64,000 nucleotides of DNA. Source: DAIMFL01 sp964372215 (GTDB lineage Bacteria; Pseudomonadota; Alphaproteobacteria; Dongiales; Dongiaceae). Positions 11,700 through 21,569 of this stretch are shown here, one piece after another. Where the stretch lies: positions 1 through 64,000 of the forward strand of contig CAYJQC010000001.1 in assembly GCA_964372215.1 (NCBI GenBank). Direction: 5' to 3'. Each line of letters begins with the position of its first letter. The first letter of the stretch is position 1. The notes below the pieces were generated by a model. It did no database searches. It was given only the letters and a program-made list of their open reading frames with translations, and was not told where the DNA came from. A program made the position numbers and the translations under genes.

Positions 11700-14600
11700 T
11701 CATGTCGGAATCTCCCGATTCGGTTCTGCGCGCCCCGCGGCCTCGGTCTTGCCGGCGATCCGCCGCACCGGTCCGACCAGGCGCTCGAACTGCGCGCGCA
11801 CGCCAACGGCGACCTCGTCCATGTCCTGCTTGAGCGTTTCGAAGTCGGCGGCGCCGGCGCCGCGGGCGAGCGTCGCGCGCAACCCCGCCGGCAGGCTGTC
11901 CTCCTCGAAGAAATGCTCGACCAGCAGGCGCTGCATGCTCTGCACCCGATGCCACAGGCGCAATGCGGCAATCAGCGACTCCGCCGCCGCGGGCTCGAGC
12001 ACGCCGGCGTCGGCCAGCCGGCGGAACGCCTCGGCGGTGGTCGGGTGCAGGGCCTCCGGATGCGCGGCGCCGTGGCGCAGCTGCAGGTACTGCGCGATGA
12101 ATTCGACGTCGATCAGCCCGCCGCGGCGGTTCTTCACGTCCCATTGGCGGTCGTCGGGACGCTGCTCGGCGATGCGGGCGCGCATGTCGGCGACCTCGAC
12201 GGCGAGCCGCTCGGCGTCGCGCGGCAGGGTCAGGATCTCGCGCAGCACCGCATCGATGCGGGCGGTGAAGTCCGGCGCGCCGGCGATCACCCGGGCGCGG
12301 GTCAGCGCCAGGTGCTCCCAGCTCCAGGCCTCCTGCTCCTGGTAGCGCTTGAACGACGGCAGCGCCGAGGCGATCGGTCCGGAATTACCGGAGGGCCGGA
12401 GCCGCATGTCGACCTCGTAGAGCTTGCCCTCGCCGGTCGGCGCGGTGATGGCATTGATCATGCGCTGGGCCAGCCGCGCGAAGAAGTGGGTCGGCGCCAG
12501 CGGCCGCGGGCCGTCGGACTGCATCGCCGCCAGGCTTTCCGGGGTCTCGTCGCCGACGTCGTAGAGGAACACCAGGTCGATGTCGGACCCGATCATCATC
12601 TCGGCGCTGCCGAGCTTGCCGAGGCCGACGATGGCGACCCCGTCGCCCGGCAGGCGGCCATGTTGGTTGGCAAACTCGGCCTCGACGCGGGGCAGCAGGG
12701 TGCCGAGCGCGGTCTGCGCCACGTCGCTCAGCGGGCCGCCGGCGGCATGGCCGTCGCTGATGCCGCGCAGCAGGGCGACGCCGATCTGGAACTGGCGGTC
12801 CTTGACCCAGCGGCGGCAGAGATCGAGCACGTCCTGGTAGTCGGCGGCGACGGCCAGGACCTTCGCGAGCTCCCGCGCAAGCTGCGCCGGCGGCGGCACG
12901 CTCTCGAAAAAGCCATGCGACAGCACCGCCTCGAGCAGCGCCGGATTGCGGCTCAAATGCTCTGCCAGCCGCGGCGCGCCACCCATGATCTCGGCGATCA
13001 GGTCGAGCAGGCCGGGATTGGCATAGAGCAGCGACAAGAGCTGCACGCCGGCCGGCAGCGCCTCGAGAAACTGGTCGAAGCGGGTGAAGGCCATGTCCGG
13101 ATGGGTGGTGCGTCCGAGCGATTGCAACAGCGTCGGCATCAGCTCGGTCAGCAGCTCGCGCGCCCGCACGCTGCGCATGGCGCGATAGCGGCCGGTATGC
13201 CAGCCGCGCACCACCTTGGAGATCGCCGCCCCCTCCGTGAAGCCCATGGCGCCCAGGGTGCGCACCGTGTCGGGATCGTCGTCGGTTCCCGTGAACACCA
13301 GGCTGCCCGGCCCGGACAGAGTTGGCGCCTCCTCGAACAGCTCGGCGTAGTGGTCCTCGACCTTGCCGAGATGGTGCAGCAGGGTCGCGGTGAACTCGGC
13401 GGTCGAGGCGGCGCCGCAGAAGCAGGCGAGATGATCGAGCCCGGGCCCCTCCGGCGGCAGGGTCTGGGTCTGCTGGTCGTCGATCATCTGCAGCCGGTGC
13501 TCGACCATCCGCAGGTGACGGTAGGCGGCGATCATGTCGTCGGCGGTCTCGGGCTTGACGCGCTCCGCCGCGACCAGGGCGCGGATCGCGTCGCAGGTCG
13601 CCGGCTGGCGCAGGCTCATGTCGCGACCGCCCCAGATCAACTGCTGGGTCTGGGCGAAGAACTCGATCTCGCGAATCCCGCCGCGTCCGACCTTGATGTT
13701 GTGGCCGCCCACCGCGATATGGCGGAAGCCCTTGACCGCGTGGATCTGCCGCTTGATCGAATGGATGTCCTGGATCGCCGCGAAGTCGAGATGCTTGCGC
13801 CAGACGAAGGGCGTGAGGCGGCGCAGGAAGCGCTGGCCGGCCTCGAGATCGCCGGCGACCACCCGCGCCTTGATCATCGCCGCGCGTTCCCAGTTCTGGC
13901 CCATGCCCTCGTAGTAGGTCTCGGCGGCCAGCACCGACATGGCGAGCGGCGTCGAGGCGGGGTCGGGGCGCAGCCTGAGATCGGTGCGGAAGACATAGCC
14001 GGCGCCGGCCGCGGTGCGATCCTGCATCAGTCGCACCAGATCGCCGGCCAGGCGCACGAAGAACGCCTGCACGCTGCGCCGGCCGCGATACTCGACCAGC
14101 GCGGTCTCGTACAGCACGATGAGGTCGATGTCGCTGGAATAGTTGAGCTCGCGCGCGCCGAGCTTGCCCATGCCGATGACGACGAGGCCGGAGTTCTGCT
14201 CCGGCGCCTCCGGATAGGGCAGCGCGATCTCGCCGGCTTCGGCGGCGCGCCGCAGCAGGTGGGCGACGGCGATGCCGAGGCTGGCCTCGGCGAACTCGCT
14301 CATGGCGCTCGTCACGCGTTCGAGCGGCCAGGCGTCGGTGATGTCGGCCAGGGCGATCGCCAGCGCCACCTGCTGGCGGGCCACGCGCAGGGCATCGCCC
14401 AACCGGGCGGTGTCGCGTTCGGCCGCGGTGCGCTGGCCGAGCCGCCCCAGCAAATCGCCGAAGACAGCGTCGGCGCCCTGGGCTAAGAAGGATTGGAGAA
14501 CTGCCGACTCGGCGAGCAGGCACTGACTGAGGAAGGGGCTGTTGCCGAAAACGGCCTCGAGGACCGCCCGGCCGCCGGGATCGCGTGCCACGGCGGCGGC

Positions 14601-14732
14601 AAAGGCCGCGAGTTCCGGGTCGGACGGCTGTTCCGTCCGCTCGCTCCAGCGGTCGAGACCGATGCCGGCGCGTTCGGCGCTGGCCGGTCGCGGCAGCGCC
14701 CGCGGATCGTAGGGAAGGGACAAGGCCTGCAT
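11700..14732 (-). CDS. glnE: Bifunctional glutamine synthetase adenylyltransferase/adenylyl-removing enzyme
   Basis: Adds or removes AMP on glutamine synthetase in response to PII, setting ammonia assimilation. 1010 residues. Two nucleotidyltransferase units are visible: the adenylyl-removing half with GMGKLGARELNYSSDIDLI (~220) and the adenylyltransferase half with GLGKLGSAEMMIGSDIDL (~690), each followed by helical GlnD/PII-uridylyltransferase-like regions. ATG at 14732. Start of a leftward run with bcp, the small unknown gene and the DUF455 gene; divergent from the AsmA-like gene. Confidence 0.95.
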   Translation of the reverse strand: MQALSLPYDPRALPRPASAERAGIGLDRWSERTEQPSDPELAAFAAAVARDPGGRAVLEAVFGNSPFLSQCLLAESAVLQSFLAQGADAVFGDLLGRLGQRTAAERDTARLGDALRVARQQVALAIALADITDAWPLERVTSAMSEFAEASLGIAVAHLLRRAAEAGEIALPYPEAPEQNSGLVVIGMGKLGARELNYSSDIDLIVLYETALVEYRGRRSVQAFFVRLAGDLVRLMQDRTAAGAGYVFRTDLRLRPDPASTPLAMSVLAAETYYEGMGQNWERAAMIKARVVAGDLEAGQRFLRRLTPFVWRKHLDFAAIQDIHSIKRQIHAVKGFRHIAVGGHNIKVGRGGIREIEFFAQTQQLIWGGRDMSLRQPATCDAIRALVAAERVKPETADDMIAAYRHLRMVEHRLQMIDDQQTQTLPPEGPGLDHLACFCGAASTAEFTATLLHHLGKVEDHYAELFEEAPTLSGPGSLVFTGTDDDPDTVRTLGAMGFTEGAAISKVVRGWHTGRYRAMRSVRARELLTELMPTLLQSLGRTTHPDMAFTRFDQFLEALPAGVQLLSLLYANPGLLDLIAEIMGGAPRLAEHLSRNPALLEAVLSHGFFESVPPPAQLARELAKVLAVAADYQDVLDLCRRWVKDRQFQIGVALLRGISDGHAAGGPLSDVAQTALGTLLPRVEAEFANQHGRLPGDGVAIVGLGKLGSAEMMIGSDIDLVFLYDVGDETPESLAAMQSDGPRPLAPTHFFARLAQRMINAITAPTGEGKLYEVDMRLRPSGNSGPIASALPSFKRYQEQEAWSWEHLALTRARVIAGAPDFTARIDAVLREILTLPRDAERLAVEVADMRARIAEQRPDDRQWDVKNRRGGLIDVEFIAQYLQLRHGAAHPEALHPTTAEAFRRLADAGVLEPAAAESLIAALRLWHRVQSMQRLLVEHFFEEDSLPAGLRATLARGAGAADFETLKQDMDEVAVGVRAQFERLVGPVRRIAGKTEAAGRAEPNREIPT

Positions 14733-14910
14733 GGTCCGCCGTTCGGATCAGAGCCCGTCACTCCGGCCGCTCAACCCGGGAGGGCCGATGCGGCCCCGAG
14801 CTTGCGTCGCGAGAGGCTCTCGGGCGCAGACTGCGGAAACCCGGCCCTAGGGTCAAGCGCCACCAGGCCGAGCGCCACCGGGTCAAGCATCAGCGGAACC
14901 AGCGACCACC

Positions 14911-17900
14911 GTGCTGCGCCGATCTACCATCATCGCCCTCGAGCTGCTCGCCGCGCTGATCGCCGGCAGCGCCATCCTGATCGGCGTGCTGTTGTGGCGA
15001 ATCAGCGGAGACGAACCGCTCAGGGTCGCGTTCCTGACGCCCTATCTGGAGCAGGCGCTGACCCCGGCCGACGGCCAATTCGACGTCGACATCGAGGACA
15101 CCGCGCTGACCTGGGCCGGCTGGGAGCGGACCATCGACCTGCGTGCCCGCGGCGTGCGCGCGATCGCCGCCGACGGCCGGACGATCGCCAGCGTGCCGCA
15201 GATCTCGCTCACGCTCTCGCTGCGCGGGCTGCTGCGCGGCCTGGTCGCGCCGACGGCGATCGAGGTGTTCGGCCCGCATCTCTACCTCAGGCGCGAGCCC
15301 GACGGGCGGTTCACCGTCGCCGGGCTGGAATCGCCCGAAGGCGGCGCGCCCACCGGCGGCGGCGGCTTCGCCGCCATCATGGCCGAGCTGCAGGACGAGC
15401 CCGAGCCCGGCAGCACCACCGGCTATCTCAACCGCATCAGCATGGTCGGCGGCCGCGTCACCCTGGAGGATGCGCGGCTCGGCTTCACCTGGGAGGCGCA
15501 GGAGGCTAACTTCGCGATCCGCCGCGGCCCCGGCGGACTGACCGGCGACGTCTCGGTGGCGGTCGAGAAGCTCGGCAGTCCCGCGCGCTTCGCCGCGCGC
15601 TTCGACTATGACCGGGCGAGCGCCACGATCGGCATCGGCGGCAGCTTCGCCGGGCTCGACGTGCCCGCGCTCGGCCTGATCGAGCCGTCCCTGATGGCGC
15701 TCGAGGGCGTCAACCTGCGGCTGCAGGGCAATTTCACCACGCGCATCGGCCTCGACGGCCGGATCGCCACCACCAAGTTCGATCTCGCCGGCGCGGGCGG
15801 TCAGCTGAGCATTCCCGAGCAGTACGACATGCCGTTGCCGTTGCAGCGGCTGTCGCTGAGCGGACGGCTCGACGCCGGCGGCGATCGCCTGGTCATCGAG
15901 TCGGCCGTCGTCGATCTCGGCGGCCCGCAGCTCGCCGCTCATCTATCGGTCAGCGGCCTGATTTCCGGCGCGACCCCGAAGAGCGGCGTGCTTCGCGTCT
16001 CCGGCCACCTGGCGGTCGGCAACATCGCGGTCGAGTCGCTCGGCCGCTATTGGCCGAAACGCGCCGCCACCAACGCGCGAAGCTGGATCTTGGAGAACAT
16101 CACCGCCGGCGTCGCCGATGCCGGCGAGATGGATTTCGATCTCGCCGTACGCGGCGCGCCGGGCAGCGTCGTCGTCGAGCGGTTCGATGGCGGGTTCGAT
16201 GCCAGCGGCGTGACGCTGCACTACAAGAAGCCGCTGCCGCCGATCGAGAACGCGGCCGGGCGCGCCACCTTCACCAAGCAGCAGCTTGCGGTCGACTTCA
16301 GCCGGGGCGAGGTCGGGCGGCTGTCGATCGAGGGCGGCAACACCGTGATCACCGGGCTCGATCTGCCCGACCAGGTGATCTATGTGGACGGCGTCGCGGG
16401 CGGCCCGTTTCGCGACGTGCTCGATCTCCTCAACCAACCGCCGCTCGGCTACGCCGACGCGCTCGGCCTCGACCCGGCGGGGACCGGCGGCGTGGCCCGG
16501 GCCGAGATCTCGTTCGTGATCCCGGCCGAAAAGGATCTCGACTTCGACCAGGTGACGATGTCGGTCAAGGGCGAGGTCGACGACGTGACGCTTGCGGGCG
16601 CGCTGTTCGGACGCGACGTCACCTCGCCGGTTCTCGCCGTCGAGCTCGACAACCACGGCATGGACGTGTCGGGCGACGTCCTGCTGTCCGGCCTGCCGGC
16701 CAGCCTGCGTTGGCGCGAGAACTTCGACGGCGACGCGGAATTTCAGAGCCGGTTCGTGATCGACGGGCGCGCCACCGCCGCGCAGCAGGCGGCGTTCGGC
16801 CTCGATCTCAGGCCGCATTTCGACGGGCCGATCGCGGGCCGCGTGGTGTTCACGCGCCAGAACGGCAACTCGATGACGGCGGACGCCGAACTCGACCTCG
16901 CCGAGGTGACCCTGGACGTGCCGGAGCTGGCGTGGCGCAAGGCGGCGGGAGTTCCCGGTGGGGCCAGCTTCTCGATCGACCTGGTCGATGGCCGGGCGGT
17001 GGCGTTGCGCGATCTCGCGATCGCCGCGGGCGACCTGTCCGCCTCGGGCGGCGCCAGCTTTACCGCGGCGGGCGATGGCTTCGCCGCCATTGAGCTGGCG
17101 CGTCTGGAGTTCGGCAAGACGCGGCTGCACGGCGTCGCCATCAAGCTCACGCCCACCCGCCCCGAAATCTCGATCGCCGGCGGCGAGATCGATGCCGAGC
17201 CGCTGCTCTCGGAGGACGACGAGGCGGCCGGCGCCGCCGCGCCGCCGCCGCCGGACGAAGGTGGCGACGCGATCCTGCTGACCGCGAGCGGGCTCGATCG
17301 CGTCGTCCTCGCCGAGGGGCGGGAGATCAGCAACGTCTCGGTGCTGCTCGATCACGATGGACGCCACTGGCAACGCATCCTGGTCGACGGCACGCTCAGG
17401 GGCGGCTCCGCGGTCACCCTGCGCTACCAGCCGGAACCGGAGACCAACAAGATGCGCTTCTCGGCGATCGCCGAGGACGCCGGCGAAGCGCTGCGCACCT
17501 TCGACGTCTTCGACAACGTGGTCGGCGGCCGCCTGACCGTGATCGGCGAGGCGGCCGCGGACGACCCGAAGCGGCCGCTGCACGGCCGGGCGGAGATTTC
17601 CGAATTCCGTCTGGTGCGCGCCCCGGGCCTGGCCCGCCTCCTGACCCTGGCCACGCTCATCGGCTTCGTCGATCTATTGACCGGGGACGGACTGCTGTTC
17701 ACCCGCTTCACCGGCGACTTCATCAAGACCGACGGACATCTCGAGGTCCCGCTCGCCCGGGCCTACGGCCCGTCGATCGGACTGACCGCCACCGGGCAGC
17801 TCGATTTCGATGCCGACACCATCGACATGCAGGGCACGATCGCGCCGGCCTATGCCGTCAACAGGATTCTCGGCAGCATCCCCTTGATCGGCGCGATCTT

Positions 17901-18087
17901 CGGCTCCGAAGAGGGGCTGTTCGCCGCGACCTACAAGGCGCGCGGCGCGCTGAGCGAGCCGGAGATCTCGGTGAACCCGCTGGCTGCGCTGGCGCCGGGA
18001 TTCCTGCGCGGCCTGTTCGACGTGCTGGACGAGAAGGGAGAGGCGAGCCCGGTCACCGCCCTGCCGGACCGGCGCGAGTCCAAGTAG
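14911..18087 (+). CDS. AsmA-like/DUF3971 membrane-anchored protein
   Basis: 1058 residues with one N-terminal membrane helix (residues ~8-30) and a long beta-rich periplasmic body, as in the AsmA/YhdP/TamB-like bridge proteins that help lipid traffic to the outer membrane. The DUF3971-type region is at ~200-500 and the AsmA-like C-terminal region at ~800-1000, with the typical ending PLIGAIFGSEEGLFAATYKA. The GTG start at 14911 places the helix correctly. Upstream are two GGGTCAAGC copies (14850 and 14880) of unknown meaning. Convergent with tyrS, eight bases apart. Confidence 0.8.
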   Translation: MLRRSTIIALELLAALIAGSAILIGVLLWRISGDEPLRVAFLTPYLEQALTPADGQFDVDIEDTALTWAGWERTIDLRARGVRAIAADGRTIASVPQISLTLSLRGLLRGLVAPTAIEVFGPHLYLRREPDGRFTVAGLESPEGGAPTGGGGFAAIMAELQDEPEPGSTTGYLNRISMVGGRVTLEDARLGFTWEAQEANFAIRRGPGGLTGDVSVAVEKLGSPARFAARFDYDRASATIGIGGSFAGLDVPALGLIEPSLMALEGVNLRLQGNFTTRIGLDGRIATTKFDLAGAGGQLSIPEQYDMPLPLQRLSLSGRLDAGGDRLVIESAVVDLGGPQLAAHLSVSGLISGATPKSGVLRVSGHLAVGNIAVESLGRYWPKRAATNARSWILENITAGVADAGEMDFDLAVRGAPGSVVVERFDGGFDASGVTLHYKKPLPPIENAAGRATFTKQQLAVDFSRGEVGRLSIEGGNTVITGLDLPDQVIYVDGVAGGPFRDVLDLLNQPPLGYADALGLDPAGTGGVARAEISFVIPAEKDLDFDQVTMSVKGEVDDVTLAGALFGRDVTSPVLAVELDNHGMDVSGDVLLSGLPASLRWRENFDGDAEFQSRFVIDGRATAAQQAAFGLDLRPHFDGPIAGRVVFTRQNGNSMTADAELDLAEVTLDVPELAWRKAAGVPGGASFSIDLVDGRAVALRDLAIAAGDLSASGGASFTAAGDGFAAIELARLEFGKTRLHGVAIKLTPTRPEISIAGGEIDAEPLLSEDDEAAGAAAPPPPDEGGDAILLTASGLDRVVLAEGREISNVSVLLDHDGRHWQRILVDGTLRGGSAVTLRYQPEPETNKMRFSAIAEDAGEALRTFDVFDNVVGGRLTVIGEAAADDPKRPLHGRAEISEFRLVRAPGLARLLTLATLIGFVDLLTGDGLLFTRFTGDFIKTDGHLEVPLARAYGPSIGLTATGQLDFDADTIDMQGTIAPAYAVNRILGSIPLIGAIFGSEEGLFAATYKARGALSEPEISVNPLAALAPGFLRGLFDVLDEKGEASPVTALPDRRESK

Positions 18088-18095
18088 CGGTTGCG

Positions 18096-19349
18096 TCAGG
18101 TGCGCCGGATGATGGCGTGGCGCTTCTTGCCGGCGGACAGCTTGGCCACGCCATCGGCGTCGAGATCGCCGTCCCGCACCACCAGCGCCTCGTCGGCCAC
18201 GGCCGCGTTGTTCAGGCGCACGCCGCCCTGGCGGATCAGCCGCCGCGCCTCGCCCTTGCTGGCGGCCAGATCGGTCGCGATCAGGATCTCGAGGATCGCG
18301 ATGCCGCGCTCGAGCGCGGCGCCGGCGGCGACGAACTCCGGCAGCGCGGCGCCGACGCCGCCCTCGCCGAAGGTCCGCCGCGCTGTCTCCGCCGCGCCGT
18401 CCGCGGCCGCCTTGCCGTGGGCCAGGGCGGTCGCCTCGTTGGCGAGCACGATCTTGGCGTCGTTGATCGCGGCGCCGGGCAGCCGCTCGAGCCGGGCGAC
18501 CTCGTCGAGCGGCAGGTCGGTGAACAGCCGCAGGAAGCGGCCGACATCGGCGTCCTCGGCGTTGCGCCAGTACTGCCAGTAGTCGTAGGAGCTGAGACGC
18601 TCGGCGTTGAGCCACACCGCGCCCGCCGCGGTCTTGCCCATCTTGGCGCCCGAGGACGTGGTGATCAGCGGCGTGGTGAGGCCGTAGAGCGCGCGCTCGT
18701 CGACCCGGCGGCCGAGCTCGACGCCGTTGACGATGTTGCCCCACTGGTCCGAGCCGCCCATCTGCAGGATGCAGTTCTGCCGGCGCGCCAGCTCCAGGAA
18801 GTCGTAGGCCTGGAGGATCATGTAGTTGAACTCCAGGAACGACAGCGACTGCTCGCGGTCGAGCCGCAGCTTCACGCTGTCGAAGGACAGCATGCGGTTG
18901 ACCGAGAAATGCCGGCCGTAATCGCGCAGGAATGGGATGTACTCCAGCCGATCGAGCCAGTCGGCGTTGTTCACCATCACCGCGTCGGTCGGGCCGTCGC
19001 CGAACCGGAGGAAGCTGTCGAACACCTTGCGGATGCCGGCGATGTTGCCGGCAATCTCGTCGTCGTTCAGCAGCCGCCGGCTCTCGTCGCGGAACGAGGG
19101 ATCGCCGATCCTGGTGGTGCCGCCGCCCATCAGCACGATCGGCTTGTGGCCGGTGCGCTGCAGCAGGCGCAGCAGCATGATCGGCACCAGGCTGCCGACA
19201 TGGAGCGAGTCCGCGGTGGCGTCGAACCCGATATAGGCGGCGACCGGCCCCTTCACGGCCTCGGCGTCGAGGCCCTCCAGGTCCGTGCACTGGTGCAGGA
19301 AGCCACGGGCGACGGCGTCGCGGAGAAAGGAGGAAGCGGGTGCGCTCAT
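18096..19349 (-). CDS. tyrS: Tyrosyl-tRNA synthetase
   Basis: Class I aminoacyl-tRNA synthetase that charges tRNA-Tyr. 417 residues, normal for bacterial TyrRS. The HIGH-type motif is ADSLHVGSL, the tyrosine pocket is in NYMILQAYDF, GGSDQWGNI is present, and the KMSKS-type motif reads AKMGKTAAGA. A C-terminal S4 RNA-binding domain (~350-417) contains GGVRLNN. ATG at 19349. Divergent from anmK, an arrangement common in alphaproteobacteria. Confidence 0.96.
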   Translation of the reverse strand: MSAPASSFLRDAVARGFLHQCTDLEGLDAEAVKGPVAAYIGFDATADSLHVGSLVPIMLLRLLQRTGHKPIVLMGGGTTRIGDPSFRDESRRLLNDDEIAGNIAGIRKVFDSFLRFGDGPTDAVMVNNADWLDRLEYIPFLRDYGRHFSVNRMLSFDSVKLRLDREQSLSFLEFNYMILQAYDFLELARRQNCILQMGGSDQWGNIVNGVELGRRVDERALYGLTTPLITTSSGAKMGKTAAGAVWLNAERLSSYDYWQYWRNAEDADVGRFLRLFTDLPLDEVARLERLPGAAINDAKIVLANEATALAHGKAAADGAAETARRTFGEGGVGAALPEFVAAGAALERGIAILEILIATDLAASKGEARRLIRQGGVRLNNAAVADEALVVRDGDLDADGVAKLSAGKKRHAIIRRT

Positions 19350-19498
19350 CTGCGGTGGCGGGGCTGTTGGGGGCTCGGCAACGCTCGGTCGCTGGGCGGC
19401 CGGGGCTTGCCGCAAGGGCCGCGTCATGTAACACAGATGCGCAAGGCATCTCAATCGGCGCGGTCCGGCGCCGTTCCCGGGGTTCTTGCGCGCTGTCC

Positions 19499-20617
19499 AT
19501 GAAGACCGACGATACGATCCTGGCCCTGGGCCTGATGAGCGGCACCTCGCGCGACGGCATCGACGCCGCGCTGATCACCACCGACGGCGAACGGCGGCTC
19601 GAGTGCGGGCCGGCGCTGACCCGGCCGTTCAGCCCCGAGTTCCGCGCCCGGCTGGCCGGGGTGATGGGCGGCGGCGGGCCGGTCGCGGAGGTCGAGCGCG
19701 AGCTCACCCTGCTGCATGCCGAGGCGGTCGAATCCCTGCTCGAGGCCTCGGGCACGCCGCGGGCCGCGGTCGACCTGATCGGGTTCCATGGGCAGACCAT
19801 CCTGCACGCGCCGGAGCGGCGCCTGACCTGGCAGATCGGTGACGGGGCGCTGCTGGCGGAGCTGGTCGGGATCGATGTGGTCAACGATTTCCGCAGCCGC
19901 GACGTGGCCGAGGGCGGGCAGGGCGCGCCGCTGGTGCCGCTCTATCATGCGGCGATGACCGCCGAGCTGCCGCGGCCGCTGGCGGTGCTCAACATCGGCG
20001 GGGTCGCCAACGTGACCTGGGTCGGCGGCGCCGGGCCGGCCGATCATCTGATCGCCTTCGACACCGGACCGGGCAACGCCCTGCTCGATGACTGGGCGCT
20101 GCGCCATACCGGCCAGCCGCTCGATCGCGACGGGGTGCTGGCACGCGCCGGCCGGGTCGACGAGAGCGTCCTGGCGAGCCTTCTGGCGCACCCCTATTTC
20201 GCCCAGCCGGCGCCGAAATCCCTGGATCGCGACGCCTTCCGGCCGGATGTGGTCGAGGGCCTGGCGCCGGCCGACGGCGCCGCCACCCTGGTTGCCTTCA
20301 CCGCCGCGGCGGTGGCGCGCTCGGCCGCCCTGTTTCCGGTCCCGCCGCTGCGCTGGCTGATCGCCGGCGGCGGCCGGCGCAACCCGGCGATCATGGCCGA
20401 GCTGGCGGCCCGGCTGGGCGCGCCGGTGGCGGCAGTGGAGGAGATCGGCTGGGACGGCGATGCCTTGGAGGCCCAGGCGTTCGCCTATCTGGCGGTGCGC
20501 TCGCTGCGCGGCCTGCCGCTCACCCTGCCGACCACGACCGGTGGCCCGCAGCCCCTGACCGGCGGCCGGCTGCACCCGCGCCCGGCGGCGCTGCGCACGG
20601 CCGGGGCGCGGCTTTAG
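19499..20617 (+). CDS. anmK: Anhydro-N-acetylmuramic acid kinase
   Basis: Phosphorylates and opens 1,6-anhydro-MurNAc during cell-wall recycling. 372 residues. The family motif LGLMSGTSRDGIDAAL opens the protein; FHGQT, NDFRSRDVAEGGQGAPLVP, NIGGVANVT and DTGPGNALLD follow, all family hallmarks. ATG at 19499; the frame upstream runs into the divergent spacer and is not conserved. Confidence 0.95.
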   Translation: MKTDDTILALGLMSGTSRDGIDAALITTDGERRLECGPALTRPFSPEFRARLAGVMGGGGPVAEVERELTLLHAEAVESLLEASGTPRAAVDLIGFHGQTILHAPERRLTWQIGDGALLAELVGIDVVNDFRSRDVAEGGQGAPLVPLYHAAMTAELPRPLAVLNIGGVANVTWVGGAGPADHLIAFDTGPGNALLDDWALRHTGQPLDRDGVLARAGRVDESVLASLLAHPYFAQPAPKSLDRDAFRPDVVEGLAPADGAATLVAFTAAAVARSAALFPVPPLRWLIAGGGRRNPAIMAELAARLGAPVAAVEEIGWDGDALEAQAFAYLAVRSLRGLPLTLPTTTGGPQPLTGGRLHPRPAALRTAGARL

Positions 20618-20691
20618 GCCGTCGGCGCGGCAGCAGCCGAAGCGGGATCGCGAAACCTCTCGGGGACAGTGCTAAGCTGCGCGGACGGCGC

Positions 20692-21375
20692 TCAGCGCGC
20701 CGCAGCCTTGGCCTTGCCGCGGCTTTCGGTCGCCGCCCCGGGCATGATCGAGGCGATGAACTCGTCCAGCTCCACGGTCAGTTCGTCGAGCCGATCGTGG
20801 AAGAAGTGATTGGCGCCGGGCACCAAGCGATAATCGATGTCGATGTCGCGCTGGTTCGACAGCTTATGAACCAGCTTGCCGACGGATTCCGACGGCACCA
20901 CATCGTCGATGTCGCCCTGCAGCACCAGCCCGGAGGCCGGACAAGGCGCCAGGAAGGTGAAATCGTACAGGTTGGCCGGCGGCGCGATCGAGATGAATCC
21001 GCTGATCTCGGGCCTGCGCATCAGCAGCTGCATGCCGATCCAGGCGCCGAACGAGAATCCGGCGATCCAGCAGGCGGTCGCGTTCGGATTGTAGGCCTGC
21101 AGCCAGTCGAGCGCCGATGCCGCATCCGACAGTTCGCCCTCGCCACGGTCGAACCGGCCCTGGGAGCGGCCGACGCCGCGGAAGTTGAAGCGCAGCACCG
21201 AGAAGCCCTTGCGCGCAAACGCATGATAGGCGGCATAGATGACCTTGTTGTTCATCGTGCCGCCGTGCTGCGGGTGCGGGTGCAGCAGCAGTGCGATCGG
21301 CGCGTTCGGCAGCGAGCCGTGCTGATAGCGCCCCTCGAGGCGCCCTTCCGGCCCGTTCATGATCACATCTGGCAT
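20692..21375 (-). CDS. Alpha/beta hydrolase (COG2945-like)
   Basis: 227 residues, alpha/beta hydrolase fold with the nucleophile elbow GFSFGAW and the late His in GANHFFHDR. HPHPQHGGTMNNKV and RFNFRGVGRSQG are signature stretches of the small COG2945 hydrolases often found next to iron-sulphur assembly genes in alphaproteobacteria; here it is divergent from cysE-iscR. Substrate unknown. ATG at 21375 (MPDVIMNGPEGRLEG) is preferred; a GTG 15 bp upstream is possible. Confidence 0.85.
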   Translation of the reverse strand: MPDVIMNGPEGRLEGRYQHGSLPNAPIALLLHPHPQHGGTMNNKVIYAAYHAFARKGFSVLRFNFRGVGRSQGRFDRGEGELSDAASALDWLQAYNPNATACWIAGFSFGAWIGMQLLMRRPEISGFISIAPPANLYDFTFLAPCPASGLVLQGDIDDVVPSESVGKLVHKLSNQRDIDIDYRLVPGANHFFHDRLDELTVELDEFIASIMPGAATESRGKAKAAAR

Positions 21376-21463
21376 CGTTTCAACCGGCACCTTCGAGGGG
21401 CTGCAGCATGACCAACGCGCCGGTGCGGAATCGCCGCCGGAGCCTGGCCAAAACCGCCCGCCT

Positions 21464-21496
21464 AAACTTGACCAATTTTGTCGGACATACTATATG
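21464..21496 (+). promoter_or_regulatory. cysE-iscR operon promoter with an IscR-like (type 1) box
   Basis: -35 TTGACC (21468-21473) and -10 TATATG (21491-21496) are 17 bp apart. A dyad, CTTGAC-N7-GTCGGA (21467-21485), overlaps the -35 and spacer. Against the E. coli type 1 IscR consensus I count about 20 of 25 matching positions over 21464-21488. Overlap with the promoter suggests repression by Fe-S-loaded IscR, which is encoded in this operon. Confidence 0.6.
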
Positions 21497-21569
21497 GGTA
21501 AGTCGACCTTCCCACCGCGGCAGAGGCTCGCCCGGTGGCAACGGGGTGGATATTACCACGGCGGATGCC

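Noticed and set aside
14850..14888. GGGTCAAGC pair before the AsmA-like gene as an operator
   Set aside because: Two 9-bp copies 30 bp apart in GC-rich sequence, overlapping a GCGCCACC pair; could be chance and no regulator is linked.
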